From an uncultured Coriobacteriaceae bacterium (GTDB lineage: Bacteria > Actinomycetota > Coriobacteriia > Coriobacteriales > Eggerthellaceae), in assembly GCA_937937585.1 (NCBI GenBank), contig CALDCB010000004.1:80312-144311 (forward strand): a DNA stretch of 64,000 nt. Reading direction: 5' to 3'. The notes under the pieces were generated by a model that saw only the letters and a list, made by a program, of their open reading frames with translations, was not told the DNA's origin and ran no database searches. This document shows positions 45,568 to 55,055 of this stretch, one piece after another (the first letter of the stretch is position 1; each line of letters opens with the position of its first letter). The position numbers were made by a program, and so were the translations under genes.

Positions 45568-46578
45568 ATGACCCAAAGCACAAATCAGACCGCAATGAAC
45601 AGCAATCCCGCGGTATCGGTGATCCTCCCCATATACAACGTCGAAAAGTATCTGGAGCAGTGCCTCGATTCCGTATGCAGCCAAACGCTTCAAGACATCG
45701 AGATCATCTGCATCGACGACGGGGCAACCGATGGATCCGTGAAAATCATCGATCGATTCGCAGAAAAAGACAAACGCGTCGTACCAATTCACAAGCAAAA
45801 CGAAGGCTACGGCAAGGGCGTCAACACGGGCCTCTCAATCGCGCGAGGGCAATACGTCGGCATCGTCGAGCCCGACGACTACATCGACCCCTGTATGTTC
45901 GAAAAGCTGTTCAACGCCGCTCGGCAATTCGAATTCCCCGACATAGTGAAAGGCTCCTACTGGCGCGTTTGCAACGCGGGAACTTCGAGAGAGGGCATTG
46001 AACCGAGCTATTACCAAGGCAAGGTTAAATGCGTGAACACGCGCTTCACCATTGACCAAGATGCTTCGCTTCTGTATTACCACCCAAGCATTTGGACAGC
46101 CATCTACAAGCGCGAATGGCTGGCTGACAACAATATCAAAATGAAAGAGATCCCTGGCGCTGGTTGGGCGGACAACCCTTGGCTCATGGAAACGATGCTG
46201 GCAGCAAGCAGCATCGTCTACATCGACGAACCCCTGTATTACTATCGCGAATTCGAATCGGGGTCCTCGAGCAACGTCAAGGACCCGTCCATCATTTACA
46301 ACCGATGGTTCGACATGGACGAAATACTCAAACGCAATAACATCACCGAACCGCACATTCTAGATGCCCACTACTCTCGCGGCTGCGCTTACCTGGACAT
46401 GCTCGAAAGAGGCTTCGATCGAAATGACCCAGAAATCGCCGCAGCAATTGCGAAGATGCTTTCTCTCATGGACGGGAAAGCAATCATGAAGTCCAAAGAT
46501 ATCTTGCGCGACTGGAAATACGTGTATAGAAAACACGCGCCCCTTAACGAGAAGCTACTTTACTGGTTGCGCCGATGA
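45568..46578 (+). CDS. GT2 family glycosyltransferase
   Basis: GT-A fold transferase of the EpsJ/CpsI type. The N-terminal SVILPIYNVEKYLEQCLDSVCSQTLQDIEIICIDDGATDGS region and the acceptor-side EPDDYIDP are typical. The rest (about 190-336) is the C-terminal region usually seen in capsule glycosyltransferases. Length is 336 aa. The SD is weak; an ATG 9 codons in is a possible start. A TATAAT at 45497 may be its -10. It is the only rightward gene of the glycan cluster. Confidence 0.87.
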   Translation: MTQSTNQTAMNSNPAVSVILPIYNVEKYLEQCLDSVCSQTLQDIEIICIDDGATDGSVKIIDRFAEKDKRVVPIHKQNEGYGKGVNTGLSIARGQYVGIVEPDDYIDPCMFEKLFNAARQFEFPDIVKGSYWRVCNAGTSREGIEPSYYQGKVKCVNTRFTIDQDASLLYYHPSIWTAIYKREWLADNNIKMKEIPGAGWADNPWLMETMLAASSIVYIDEPLYYYREFESGSSSNVKDPSIIYNRWFDMDEILKRNNITEPHILDAHYSRGCAYLDMLERGFDRNDPEIAAAIAKMLSLMDGKAIMKSKDILRDWKYVYRKHAPLNEKLLYWLRR

Positions 46579-46642
46579 TCGCAACCAGCAGCCTGAGGCG
46601 AATTTGCTAGCCATCTCGCATAAAAGCAGGGGTTCGATCGAA

Positions 46643-48730
46643 TTATTGAAGCGAAGGCAGATCTTCTGTCTCTACGATTCGATAAAGTCGCATGTCCTTT
46701 TGAGCGAGGACAACTTCGAATCCCGGAGTGTCATCGCGAATCGAATTGATGCCATTCCATAACTCTGTTCTCTCGTTCCCCAAAAAGAAGTAGCTATCGG
46801 GATCCTCGGGATCATGCTCTCGGCCTTGATCAAGGAGGAGAACATATTCCGCACCTACATTTCGCACCGCACTCTTAACCTCATCGTCGTAAGCGACGGC
46901 ATCCAAACGTCCACGTATCAGCTCGCTGTCCGAAGACTCTCCTGCAGCCCCATACGTATTAAGGTAGCGATAATAAGTTCGCAAGTCGTCGGCAACAAAA
47001 CAGAAGCAACTGCCGTCATTGGGGTTGTTAATCACAAGGGTTTCTTCAGGCAAAACCCCTTTCGCCTTCTTAACAAACTCCTTTTCCTCAGTCGTATAAA
47101 CGAAGTCAACATTGTTTCCCCAGGAAAGCTGACCCCAAACCGAATAGAACGAGTTGCCCTTCATTTTAGACGCGATACCCGAATCGTCATCATCGCTTCC
47201 AGACGCAGGAAAAACGGTTCCCACAAATAACAACGCAAGGATCGCTGCAATCGCCCCCAGACGGGAATGGAAGTTGCTTTTTGATCCGCAAAGGCCCCGA
47301 AGGACACCCGAAATCACATTTACGAAGTAAGAAGCCCCCATACTCGCTAAAGGGACAGCAAACATGGCAGCCATCGCGGCCACGCGATAATAGTCCGTGT
47401 ACCAAAATCCGGTCAACAAGTGCTGCAAGGGGCCATCGGACGACGCATCAACAACAAACAGGCCACAAGCAAATGCAAAAGAAAAGGAAAGCCACAGCCA
47501 TTGGCGGTTCCTCAACGTCCAAAGCCCACCGACAACAACCAGTACCATCAATATTAGTTGGGTTCCTGAGGTCATAAAGCCAAGAGTAAGGGCGCTCAAG
47601 AACGCCTCGGGCTTTGACAGAACGGCAATCCATGAGTATTGAACCACTGCCTGCAAAAACGGCAATCGGTACATAACTACCCATATCAAGCAAATGGCAA
47701 ATACCGTTGCAATAGAAGCCAAGATACGAAAGCCCCAGCCTGCCTCGCCTCGGAAGCGCAACGAACCAGCAGCAACGCCAACGCGATATACGAGAAACGG
47801 AGCCAGCCAAACGCCTAAGGAGAAAACCGCATTCGGTTGAGAGAGAGCAAGCGTAACCGCACCCAGAAGAAAGAGGAGCAACAGCGATACGCTACGTTTA
47901 ACCGACGACGCATCACTCAACAACCCAATAAACATTGCCGAAACAAGCGGAAGAAAGCAAAAGGCCGCCGTATTGGGATACAACGGACCCCATGCAAGAA
48001 TCTGCCAAGGAAACGCCGAGAAGGCAAGCGTACAAACTGCGCCCCAAGGAACCACTTCGGGACGATCGCGAAACACGATGCGTATAAACGCAAACATGCA
48101 AGATGGGTAAACCACTCCGATAAAAACCAGATTTGCCGCGTTCTCTGAAAGCGAAACGGGAACACCCAGCAAACTAACCATAAACGCTGCGACATCATAC
48201 CAAACAGAAGGATAAAAACCCGATCCGCTTAGCGGAGCGATTGCTCCATCGGCGCCAACGTAAAGAGAGATGCCGAAAGGAGACCAATTGCCCGAATCGA
48301 CATAACTGCGAATAGACCCTAGGTGAGTGACGTTATCGTATCCCTGCGAGTAATGAGTTGGATCTTGCAAGAATGTGACAAACATAATCGACGACAATGC
48401 AACACCGAGGACCAAATACAGCAGCAGATTTTTTAAATCGCTTCGAGCGATTTCCGTTGAGCAACCGTCAAAGCTGAAACCAAACGTCCTGCCAACCAAT
48501 AAAAGCGATAAGCCTAGAATAATCTGAGGCAAGAACACGGATACCCAATTGCTCTCTACACCAACCATCGAATACCCAATAGTTAGCGCGACAGTTGCGG
48601 GAACACCCAACAAAGGCGCAAGGGCAAACGCGAACGAAGGTCTAACGCGAAATCCTAATAGAGCCAGCATTCCCGGAAGGTACAGAAAAACAACCCCAGC
48701 AAGCACTGCAGCAAAAAACAAGCCCCACAT
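46643..48730 (-). CDS. large polytopic membrane protein (DUF6541-like)
   Basis: About 13-14 membrane segments over residues 1-510 and a soluble C-terminal domain (about 525-695) with Asp/Ser-rich start. The early loop DPTHYSQGYDNVTHLGSIRSYVDSGNW, between the third and fourth segments, resembles the sugar-phosphate-binding loop of GT-C enzymes. It could be a GT-C glycosyltransferase using a polyprenyl-linked sugar, or an export-associated protein. I cannot fix the function. Length is 695 aa. AGAGG lies 5 nt before the ATG. It converges on the GT2 gene. Confidence 0.7.
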   Translation of the reverse strand: MWGLFFAAVLAGVVFLYLPGMLALLGFRVRPSFAFALAPLLGVPATVALTIGYSMVGVESNWVSVFLPQIILGLSLLLVGRTFGFSFDGCSTEIARSDLKNLLLYLVLGVALSSIMFVTFLQDPTHYSQGYDNVTHLGSIRSYVDSGNWSPFGISLYVGADGAIAPLSGSGFYPSVWYDVAAFMVSLLGVPVSLSENAANLVFIGVVYPSCMFAFIRIVFRDRPEVVPWGAVCTLAFSAFPWQILAWGPLYPNTAAFCFLPLVSAMFIGLLSDASSVKRSVSLLLLFLLGAVTLALSQPNAVFSLGVWLAPFLVYRVGVAAGSLRFRGEAGWGFRILASIATVFAICLIWVVMYRLPFLQAVVQYSWIAVLSKPEAFLSALTLGFMTSGTQLILMVLVVVGGLWTLRNRQWLWLSFSFAFACGLFVVDASSDGPLQHLLTGFWYTDYYRVAAMAAMFAVPLASMGASYFVNVISGVLRGLCGSKSNFHSRLGAIAAILALLFVGTVFPASGSDDDDSGIASKMKGNSFYSVWGQLSWGNNVDFVYTTEEKEFVKKAKGVLPEETLVINNPNDGSCFCFVADDLRTYYRYLNTYGAAGESSDSELIRGRLDAVAYDDEVKSAVRNVGAEYVLLLDQGREHDPEDPDSYFFLGNERTELWNGINSIRDDTPGFEVVLAQKDMRLYRIVETEDLPSLQ

Positions 48731-48918
48731 AGTTACCTCTCGAAAGAAGCGACGTAACGCAAACGATCTAATTCAAAATTCGCGAATCGTCTCGTCAAAA
48801 AGAGTGGGCGTCTAGATCGCACGAGCATACGCACCCGCAGACCAATAAACGCCCATTCCGTCAATCGACAAAATCAATTCGATTATACAGTAAGCAGCCA
48901 GAAGCCATTTTGCCCGCT

Positions 48919-50655
48919 CTACAGTTTCGGGGGAGTCCACTCACTCTCGTCGGTGCTCGGTGCAGTCGTAGCCCCGCCACCGCCCTCGCTCGGCGCTGAT
49001 GGAGCAGGCGCCGCGGGGGACGTCGATGGCGCACTCGAACCCGCATTTCCACCGGAAGAAGAGCCCCCACCGTAGTTGTATTGCGGCTCGTAATACGCAT
49101 AACCATCCGACGCACCTGCGTCGCCAGCGATCTCTTCCTCGCCTTCAGGCTGCGGATCTTCATGCTTCTCTGTCAAAACGGAGGCAGCATAAACGCAATA
49201 AGCTCGACCCTCGAACTTAACCACCAAAGCAGTACCTATAGAGTCTACCACCTCGATTTCCTGGTTCAAGGAAAGCTTGGCCGCTTCCTTCGTCAACAAA
49301 TAGTCCGAGTAAAGCGCAGCGTCCTCAGCGGCATAACCTGTCCACGGCTCATATTCAGCGGAACCCTCGAGCTTCAGAATTCGCTCAGGAAGAAGAACCT
49401 CCCGATCATTCACGACAACAGTGCAGAGATCCTCACTGGATTCAGAGGACTTCGCTTCATCGTCAGACGCCCCACGAGGCGAAGGCTCGCTCGACGAAGA
49501 CGCGGAACCAGACGAAGCCGCACTCTCACCAAGGGCGGTTTCAGAAGCTTCACTCGCACTTTCCGAGAAGCCGAACAGCTCGTCGACCTTAACAACTACC
49601 TCGTCGCCCCTATCCAGAATGCACGAATACGTTTGAGCCCCATCGACAAGAACCGTTGCAGTAACTGCCCCATCGGAATCGCTCGATCCGATTTCATCAG
49701 CATAAGCAACGCCAACGCCCAAAAGGAACGGATCGCGACGGACCGAAGCGCTTACCGGCATCGTCATCTCATCGCCATCTCCCACGGTAGCGCCAGTCGA
49801 CGAACCTTGACCGCCGCTAGACGTACCGCCACCGGCGGACCCTCCGCCACCCGACGTCGAACCACCACTCGGAGCAGTGCTTATCGCGCCTCCGCCACCC
49901 GAAGAGGAGCCTCCGCCGTAGCTGTAACCGTAGTCATACGCAGGGGCACTGTAACCCCCGGTAGAAGACTCAGGCTCAGACGCCTCGGGGGTCTTTTCTT
50001 TCATTACCTTGTCTGCGGGCATATAACCCTCAAACCCATCAGCATTGCGAACGAATAGCAGGTCCCCAAAAGAGTCCAGGACGGTTACTTCCTCATTCAA
50101 TTGAAGAGTGAGAATGTCGTCACCGGAAAAATCGGGATTCGCATAAATGATCGCGCCCTCAGCGGCGTATCCGATCCACTGTTCCGGAGCCTTCTCTTCG
50201 GAAGTCCTGACCAGGTTCTTGGCGATGTAAACGGTCTCACCGTTGTATTCAGCGCGATAATAATCGTTTGCATACGAGGCATTAAGTTCCGTTGCAGGCT
50301 TGACATTCTGTAGCGTACTTCCTCGTTTCAAAACAGCATCGGGGACAAATACGTTATCGACTTTAACGGTGGCCCCCACGGTATCGGGCTTCGCAACTAA
50401 GCTTTCGTCCTCTTTCGATTCGGGAGCAGACCTAATGGCAGACAAAGCAAACGCAACGCCCGCGCCAACAAGCACGACAGCGCAAACAGCGGCAATTGCA
50501 AGCTTCAATCCGCTGCGGCGTTTAGGGCGAGGCGGTTCATTCCAAGGATCGCTGAAATCACCTGGATCACTGAAAACAACTGCGGGTTTAGCGTGGGCAC
50601 CAGTCTTGCCCGTTTCTTTCTCCAAATCGATCGTGGGCAGATTATCAAGACCCAT
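48919..50655 (-). CDS. membrane-anchored protein with two SH3-like modules and Gly/Ser-rich linkers
   Basis: Not recognised as a named family. A short cytosolic part with Pro/Arg (1-49), one membrane helix (50-72), then the outside. Two SH3-like modules, QWIGYAAEGAIIYANPDF at about 158 and PWTGYAAEDAALYSDYLL at about 435, are evident duplicates. Each is followed by a Tyr/Gly/Ser-rich run (YSYGGGSSSGGGG, YNYGGGSSSGG). The linkers are low complexity. Length is 578 aa. AGGGGG lies 7 nt before the ATG, and the stop of the amidase gene ends 3 nt upstream, so it is translationally coupled to a wall hydrolase. A wall-binding or scaffold role is likely. Confidence 0.75.
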   Translation of the reverse strand: MGLDNLPTIDLEKETGKTGAHAKPAVVFSDPGDFSDPWNEPPRPKRRSGLKLAIAAVCAVVLVGAGVAFALSAIRSAPESKEDESLVAKPDTVGATVKVDNVFVPDAVLKRGSTLQNVKPATELNASYANDYYRAEYNGETVYIAKNLVRTSEEKAPEQWIGYAAEGAIIYANPDFSGDDILTLQLNEEVTVLDSFGDLLFVRNADGFEGYMPADKVMKEKTPEASEPESSTGGYSAPAYDYGYSYGGGSSSGGGGAISTAPSGGSTSGGGGSAGGGTSSGGQGSSTGATVGDGDEMTMPVSASVRRDPFLLGVGVAYADEIGSSDSDGAVTATVLVDGAQTYSCILDRGDEVVVKVDELFGFSESASEASETALGESAASSGSASSSSEPSPRGASDDEAKSSESSEDLCTVVVNDREVLLPERILKLEGSAEYEPWTGYAAEDAALYSDYLLTKEAAKLSLNQEIEVVDSIGTALVVKFEGRAYCVYAASVLTEKHEDPQPEGEEEIAGDAGASDGYAYYEPQYNYGGGSSSGGNAGSSAPSTSPAAPAPSAPSEGGGGATTAPSTDESEWTPPKL

Positions 50656-50658
50656 TAG

Positions 50659-52806
50659 TTACCCCCTGCAGGCATCGATGATGCCGTGAACGAAATCGTA
50701 AGCGGACGTTCCCTTCGCAAATGAATCTGCGTTTTGCTGCGCTATGTACTCGATGCTTCTAACAACAGTACCGCCATAAACAGTGAACTTATTCCCGAAA
50801 GAGTCTTGCAGAATTGCATACGACCTCATCGCCATATCCCGCTTGTACTGAGCAGCACCAGAGAATCCAACAAGAACGTTCGTGTAATATTCCACTCCGT
50901 TCGACGTGCTGAAAACAGGGTTCTGAGAGCCGCGGACGTAAGCCTTTCCTCGGCTAACGCCAGGCGTATCGAAGGTCAAACCGCCATTATCAACTCGATC
51001 ATTCCAAGCAAGCAGAGTACCTGTCTCGACAACAGTGTATCCATTGACCCCGGAACCCGTGAACACGCTCTTCGTCGTGCTCGCCATACCTGTGATCATG
51101 CGGATGCCCTTTTTGCCCGTTATGCGAATGGAGCTTCCAGCGTAACGCAGGAGATCATCAAGACCGTAATAACGAGTTGCAGTGTAAGAGCTTCCGTTCG
51201 AAGAAACGATCCATGCATACATATGCGTCGGATAGGTATCGTGCGCGGTCGCGCTGCCACTGTTGTATTCATACATCGTCACACTGTGCGGACCCGAACC
51301 AGAGACATCGACGAAACCGTACTTTCCGTCAATATTGAGGGTAGTGGCAACACCGTCGACATACGCAATGCGCTTACCCGTAACCGAATCGGGAACGTCA
51401 GCTAGGTTGATCTTGACGCTAGTCTTAGCTGACGAGTCAACGGACTGACCCAACAGGTCATTGATCATCCTAGTCAGATCGTCGCCGTATGTCTGAGAAG
51501 TGGCCCATCGACCCGTCAAATCCTTCACCTTCGGCGCGCAGCCACGCGTCACGTAGCTGAATCGGGGATCAACAACCTCTTTCTTCAGAGAGTCGGTCGA
51601 CGCATAAGCCTTCAAATGCTGAACCTGAGCACGCAAACCCATACGAACCGCGTCAGTCCCATACTTACGGAAGTCCGCACCAGCTGCGCCACCATCCGTA
51701 GCGCCCAGTCCGCAGAAATTGCACTGCTCGGCGCTAACCTGTCCGCCGAAGGAAAGCCATCCCGTCTCCTTCATCGCCTGAGAGAAAACGACCTCAGCTC
51801 GCACGCCTTCAGCTTGCGCCTCTTCAAACAAGATATCGCAGAACTGTTCGATGCTCGAAGCCCCGTATTGGGCATACGTCGACGAAGGGAAGGTCTTGTT
51901 CTTGGATTTAAACCAAGCAACCATTTTATCTACCGAGGTCATTGAGGTTCCCATAATGGCAGGGTTGTCCTCGCGTGCCATCTGAGTAGTCACGCTTTCG
52001 CCCGTCTTGCTCACCGAAGAAGAGCTGACATCCGATCCGCCACTGGTGGTTTTCGAAAGCCCATAGTACTCGGCGATGCCCCTCGCATCGGCCTGACCCA
52101 AGCGAACCCTCCATTCGGAGCTCGCAAGCTTGGAAGCGTCGCTTCCATTGGTCACGAAAGCATGCTCGACGATAATGCCGCAAATGCCCTTCCAACGCGC
52201 CCAGTAGTTGATACCGTACCAATCGCACAATCCGCCAGGCGAAGGATACGTTTCGCCATCGGTGCAGTTACGCGTTTTGACACCGCGGTTGTAAAGGCCG
52301 CAAGAAGAAGAAAGGTTACTCAAAATGCTGTTGCCGACGCCTTTGCCGACAACGTGGGTTTCGTTATACAGATACGCGCTTTCGTTCGGGATCCAAACCT
52401 CGCTGCCGTTCGCAGAGGGGACAGATGCGGAATTGCAATGAATGCTAACGACTATATCCGCTCCCTGATTGACCGCAGAGTTAATGCGCTCCTCGCGATC
52501 CATGTACTGATCGTTTGACTTGGTCAAAACCGCCTTAACACCCGAGTAGGTATTGAGTTCGTTCACGCATGCGACCGCGATATCCCAGTTAGCTTCTTCT
52601 TCGTTGACGCCATTGGCGTGAGCTCCGGCTTCGCCACCACCATGACCCGGGTCAATCGCCACCACCAGCACTCCATTGCTTTTTGCTTCCGCCTTTTCAA
52701 TCGGAAAGGAGAAGACTAAGCACACGGCCAAAAGAGCGCTTAGCAGTAAATTGCATTGCTTGCGCACGAAATCCCCAGGGTAGAAAAACCAACGCGAAGA
52801 AGGCAT
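50659..52806 (-). CDS. secreted N-acetylmuramoyl-L-alanine amidase with glucosaminidase domain
   Basis: Cell-wall hydrolase with two catalytic domains. A signal peptide covers about 1-41 (LLLSALLAVCLVFSFP, cleavage after AEA). The amidase_3 domain (about 45-240) has AIDPGHGG, SIHCNS and the zinc Glu in VEHAFVTN. A glucosaminidase domain (about 275-430) includes SQAMKETGW with the likely catalytic Glu. The last 240 residues form a third domain not assigned here. The ATG at 52806 has GGAG 6 nt upstream and the signal peptide in frame, against the ORF's ATG 30 codons earlier. 715 aa. Confidence 0.9.
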   Translation of the reverse strand: MPSSRWFFYPGDFVRKQCNLLLSALLAVCLVFSFPIEKAEAKSNGVLVVAIDPGHGGGEAGAHANGVNEEEANWDIAVACVNELNTYSGVKAVLTKSNDQYMDREERINSAVNQGADIVVSIHCNSASVPSANGSEVWIPNESAYLYNETHVVGKGVGNSILSNLSSSCGLYNRGVKTRNCTDGETYPSPGGLCDWYGINYWARWKGICGIIVEHAFVTNGSDASKLASSEWRVRLGQADARGIAEYYGLSKTTSGGSDVSSSSVSKTGESVTTQMAREDNPAIMGTSMTSVDKMVAWFKSKNKTFPSSTYAQYGASSIEQFCDILFEEAQAEGVRAEVVFSQAMKETGWLSFGGQVSAEQCNFCGLGATDGGAAGADFRKYGTDAVRMGLRAQVQHLKAYASTDSLKKEVVDPRFSYVTRGCAPKVKDLTGRWATSQTYGDDLTRMINDLLGQSVDSSAKTSVKINLADVPDSVTGKRIAYVDGVATTLNIDGKYGFVDVSGSGPHSVTMYEYNSGSATAHDTYPTHMYAWIVSSNGSSYTATRYYGLDDLLRYAGSSIRITGKKGIRMITGMASTTKSVFTGSGVNGYTVVETGTLLAWNDRVDNGGLTFDTPGVSRGKAYVRGSQNPVFSTSNGVEYYTNVLVGFSGAAQYKRDMAMRSYAILQDSFGNKFTVYGGTVVRSIEYIAQQNADSFAKGTSAYDFVHGIIDACRG

Positions 52807-53016
52807 CAATAGCTCCAATTCATTAATTAAGCTGCGTTTACGAGCAAATGGCGCGTTATCGAAAGGCGCATGCGAAAAGGTTATCGCCTCTAACAAAGCG
52901 ACGCAATCTCAAACTGCGCTCGACGGTGCAAATGAAAGATGTTCGCACAAAATGAACTGAGTTCCGGAAAGTAAACAAAACTAGTTCAAGCCGGAAACCC
53001 AAAAATCGAAATCACC

Positions 53017-55041
53017 CTATCGCGTAGCCTCAATAGCGGCTTTGATGTCAGCGATCGAATACAGGCTGCCGAAGGCGCAAATCACATCGCCGTCAGCAGA
53101 AACAGCTCGCGCATCAGAAAGCGCCCTTTCGAACGACTCGGCCGCGCTCACACCACGCTCCAATTCGATCTGCCGCGCATAAGCCGCCTTTTCGACAGCC
53201 CGGGCCAATTCGGACGCTTGAAGCGCACGGGGATTAGGAGGCGTCACGCAAATGAACCCATCCGCAATATCTATGACGTTTTCGATCATAGATTGATAAT
53301 CTTTGTCGGCAAGAACGCTCATGACGAAAAGAATCTTCTTATTCGGGAAAAGATCGCGCAGCGAATCGGCCAGGACCTGCGCCCCTTGAGGATTATGACC
53401 GCCGTCGACCAAGATAGCCGGACCTGCCTTGCGACAACCCCCTTCGCTCTTGATCTCGCCATCTTGCTCAGCGATCTCGTCTGAATCGCCAAAGCCGCTC
53501 TCGCCCGTCTCGACGATCTCGAAACGGCCCTGCCACCTGGCTCGGGCGATGCCGCGCTCGATATCGTCGTCCGAGATCTTCCATCCGCGCTCGCGCAAAC
53601 GCAGCGCGCATTCGATTGCCATCGCCGCATTGCAGGGCTGATACGAACCCAGCAAGCTGGTTTGATACGCCTTGCCGCAATAATCAAACGAACGCATTGC
53701 CTGGCCATTCACTTCGCCAACCTTAAGCTGCGCGAAATCAGGCATGGTCACCGTGCAATCTGCCACCTGCGCCGCCGCCGCGATAGCGCGCGTGGCGCCC
53801 TCGTCGTCCTGCGGGTAGCTGACAACTGATGCACCGTGTTTGATGATACCCGCTTTCTGCGAGGCGATCTGCTCGTAGGTATCGCCCAGAAGAGCCGTAT
53901 GATCAAGCCCGATGCGCGTGATGGCGCACACCTCAGGCGACGGGATCACGTTAGTAGAGTCAAGCGTTCCGCCCAAGCCAACTTCCAAAACGGCGATATC
54001 GCAACCGCTTCGAGCGAAATGCTCAAGGGCAACCGCCGTCATAAGCTCGAACTCGGTAGGATGTTCCCCCGTCTCGCGGGCAATGGCCTCGGCATGCTCG
54101 CGCACGAACAACGTAACCTTGCGCAAATCATTTGCAGGGATCATCTCACCGTTCACGCGGATGCGTTCCTCGAACGTGATGATATAAGGACTGGTGAACA
54201 ACCCGGTTTTATAACCAGCTTGCGTCAAGATGCTGCTGATATAGGCACTGGTAGACCCCTTGCCGTTCGTGCCTGCAACATGCACGAACTTCAGCTTGTC
54301 CTGAGGGCGGCCCATGCGATCAAGCAACGATTCGATACGCTCAAGCCCGTAACAAGACGAATGCCATGAAGGATCGTTGATATACGCAACGGGGTCGAAC
54401 GTCTTGTCTTGACCCTCTTCAATTGCACCGTCGCCCTGTTCGAACGGCTTGGCAGCGCCGACACCAGTCGAAGCCGACATCCCATTCAAGATGCGACCCA
54501 ACGTGGCAAAGTCCTCCTCAAGTGCATCCTGCTTCTTGCGATCGTAAATCGCGGCAGCGGGATGGTAAATCGGGAACACCGTGAACTTGCCGGCATGCTG
54601 CACCTTGCCGTGGAGCTGCGTGATGCCCACTTCGGTCTTCAAAATGAACTTGGTGGCAAAATTACCCAACGTGACAATCACCTGAGGGTCGATAGTGCGC
54701 GTCTGATCTCTAAGGAACGGCGAGCACATCTCAATTTCCTCGGCCTTGGGGTCGCGGTTCGAGGGAGGACGGCATTTCAGCACATTCGCGATGAACACGT
54801 CGCGTTCGCGATCAAGCCCGGCGATCTCCAACAGGGCATCGAGCTTCTTGCCAGCAGCGCCAACGAAAGGCACGCCCTGCAGATCCTCGTTCTTCCCTGG
54901 CGCCTCGCCGATGATCATCACGCGAGCGTTGGGGTTGCCTTCACCGAAGACGGTCTGGGTTCTGCCTTCGGCAAGCGGGCACTTATGACATGCGGAAACC
55001 TGTTCGCGCAGCTCGTTCAAAGGAATATGCGGTTTGGTCAT
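53017..55041 (-). CDS. uracil-DNA glycosylase (family 4) fused to folylpolyglutamate synthase
   Basis: One uninterrupted 674-aa frame carries two enzymes. Residues 1-187 are a family 4 uracil-DNA glycosylase. The 4Fe-4S cysteines are C18, C21, C90 and C106, the catalytic/uracil motif is GEAPGKNED (45-53), and YHPA is at 159-162. After a linker (188-214, Gly/Glu-rich) the FolC part begins; its ATP motif GTNGKGST is at 257-264, and folate-binding landmarks and a Mur-ligase-type C-terminal domain follow. FolC adds glutamates to folates. Both parts keep their key residues. SD is weak. It lies 14 nt after alr. Whether the two activities are linked in the cell is unknown. Confidence 0.9.
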   Translation of the reverse strand: MTKPHIPLNELREQVSACHKCPLAEGRTQTVFGEGNPNARVMIIGEAPGKNEDLQGVPFVGAAGKKLDALLEIAGLDRERDVFIANVLKCRPPSNRDPKAEEIEMCSPFLRDQTRTIDPQVIVTLGNFATKFILKTEVGITQLHGKVQHAGKFTVFPIYHPAAAIYDRKKQDALEEDFATLGRILNGMSASTGVGAAKPFEQGDGAIEEGQDKTFDPVAYINDPSWHSSCYGLERIESLLDRMGRPQDKLKFVHVAGTNGKGSTSAYISSILTQAGYKTGLFTSPYIITFEERIRVNGEMIPANDLRKVTLFVREHAEAIARETGEHPTEFELMTAVALEHFARSGCDIAVLEVGLGGTLDSTNVIPSPEVCAITRIGLDHTALLGDTYEQIASQKAGIIKHGASVVSYPQDDEGATRAIAAAAQVADCTVTMPDFAQLKVGEVNGQAMRSFDYCGKAYQTSLLGSYQPCNAAMAIECALRLRERGWKISDDDIERGIARARWQGRFEIVETGESGFGDSDEIAEQDGEIKSEGGCRKAGPAILVDGGHNPQGAQVLADSLRDLFPNKKILFVMSVLADKDYQSMIENVIDIADGFICVTPPNPRALQASELARAVEKAAYARQIELERGVSAAESFERALSDARAVSADGDVICAFGSLYSIADIKAAIEATR

Positions 55042-55055
55042 AGTTGGAATTGTCT

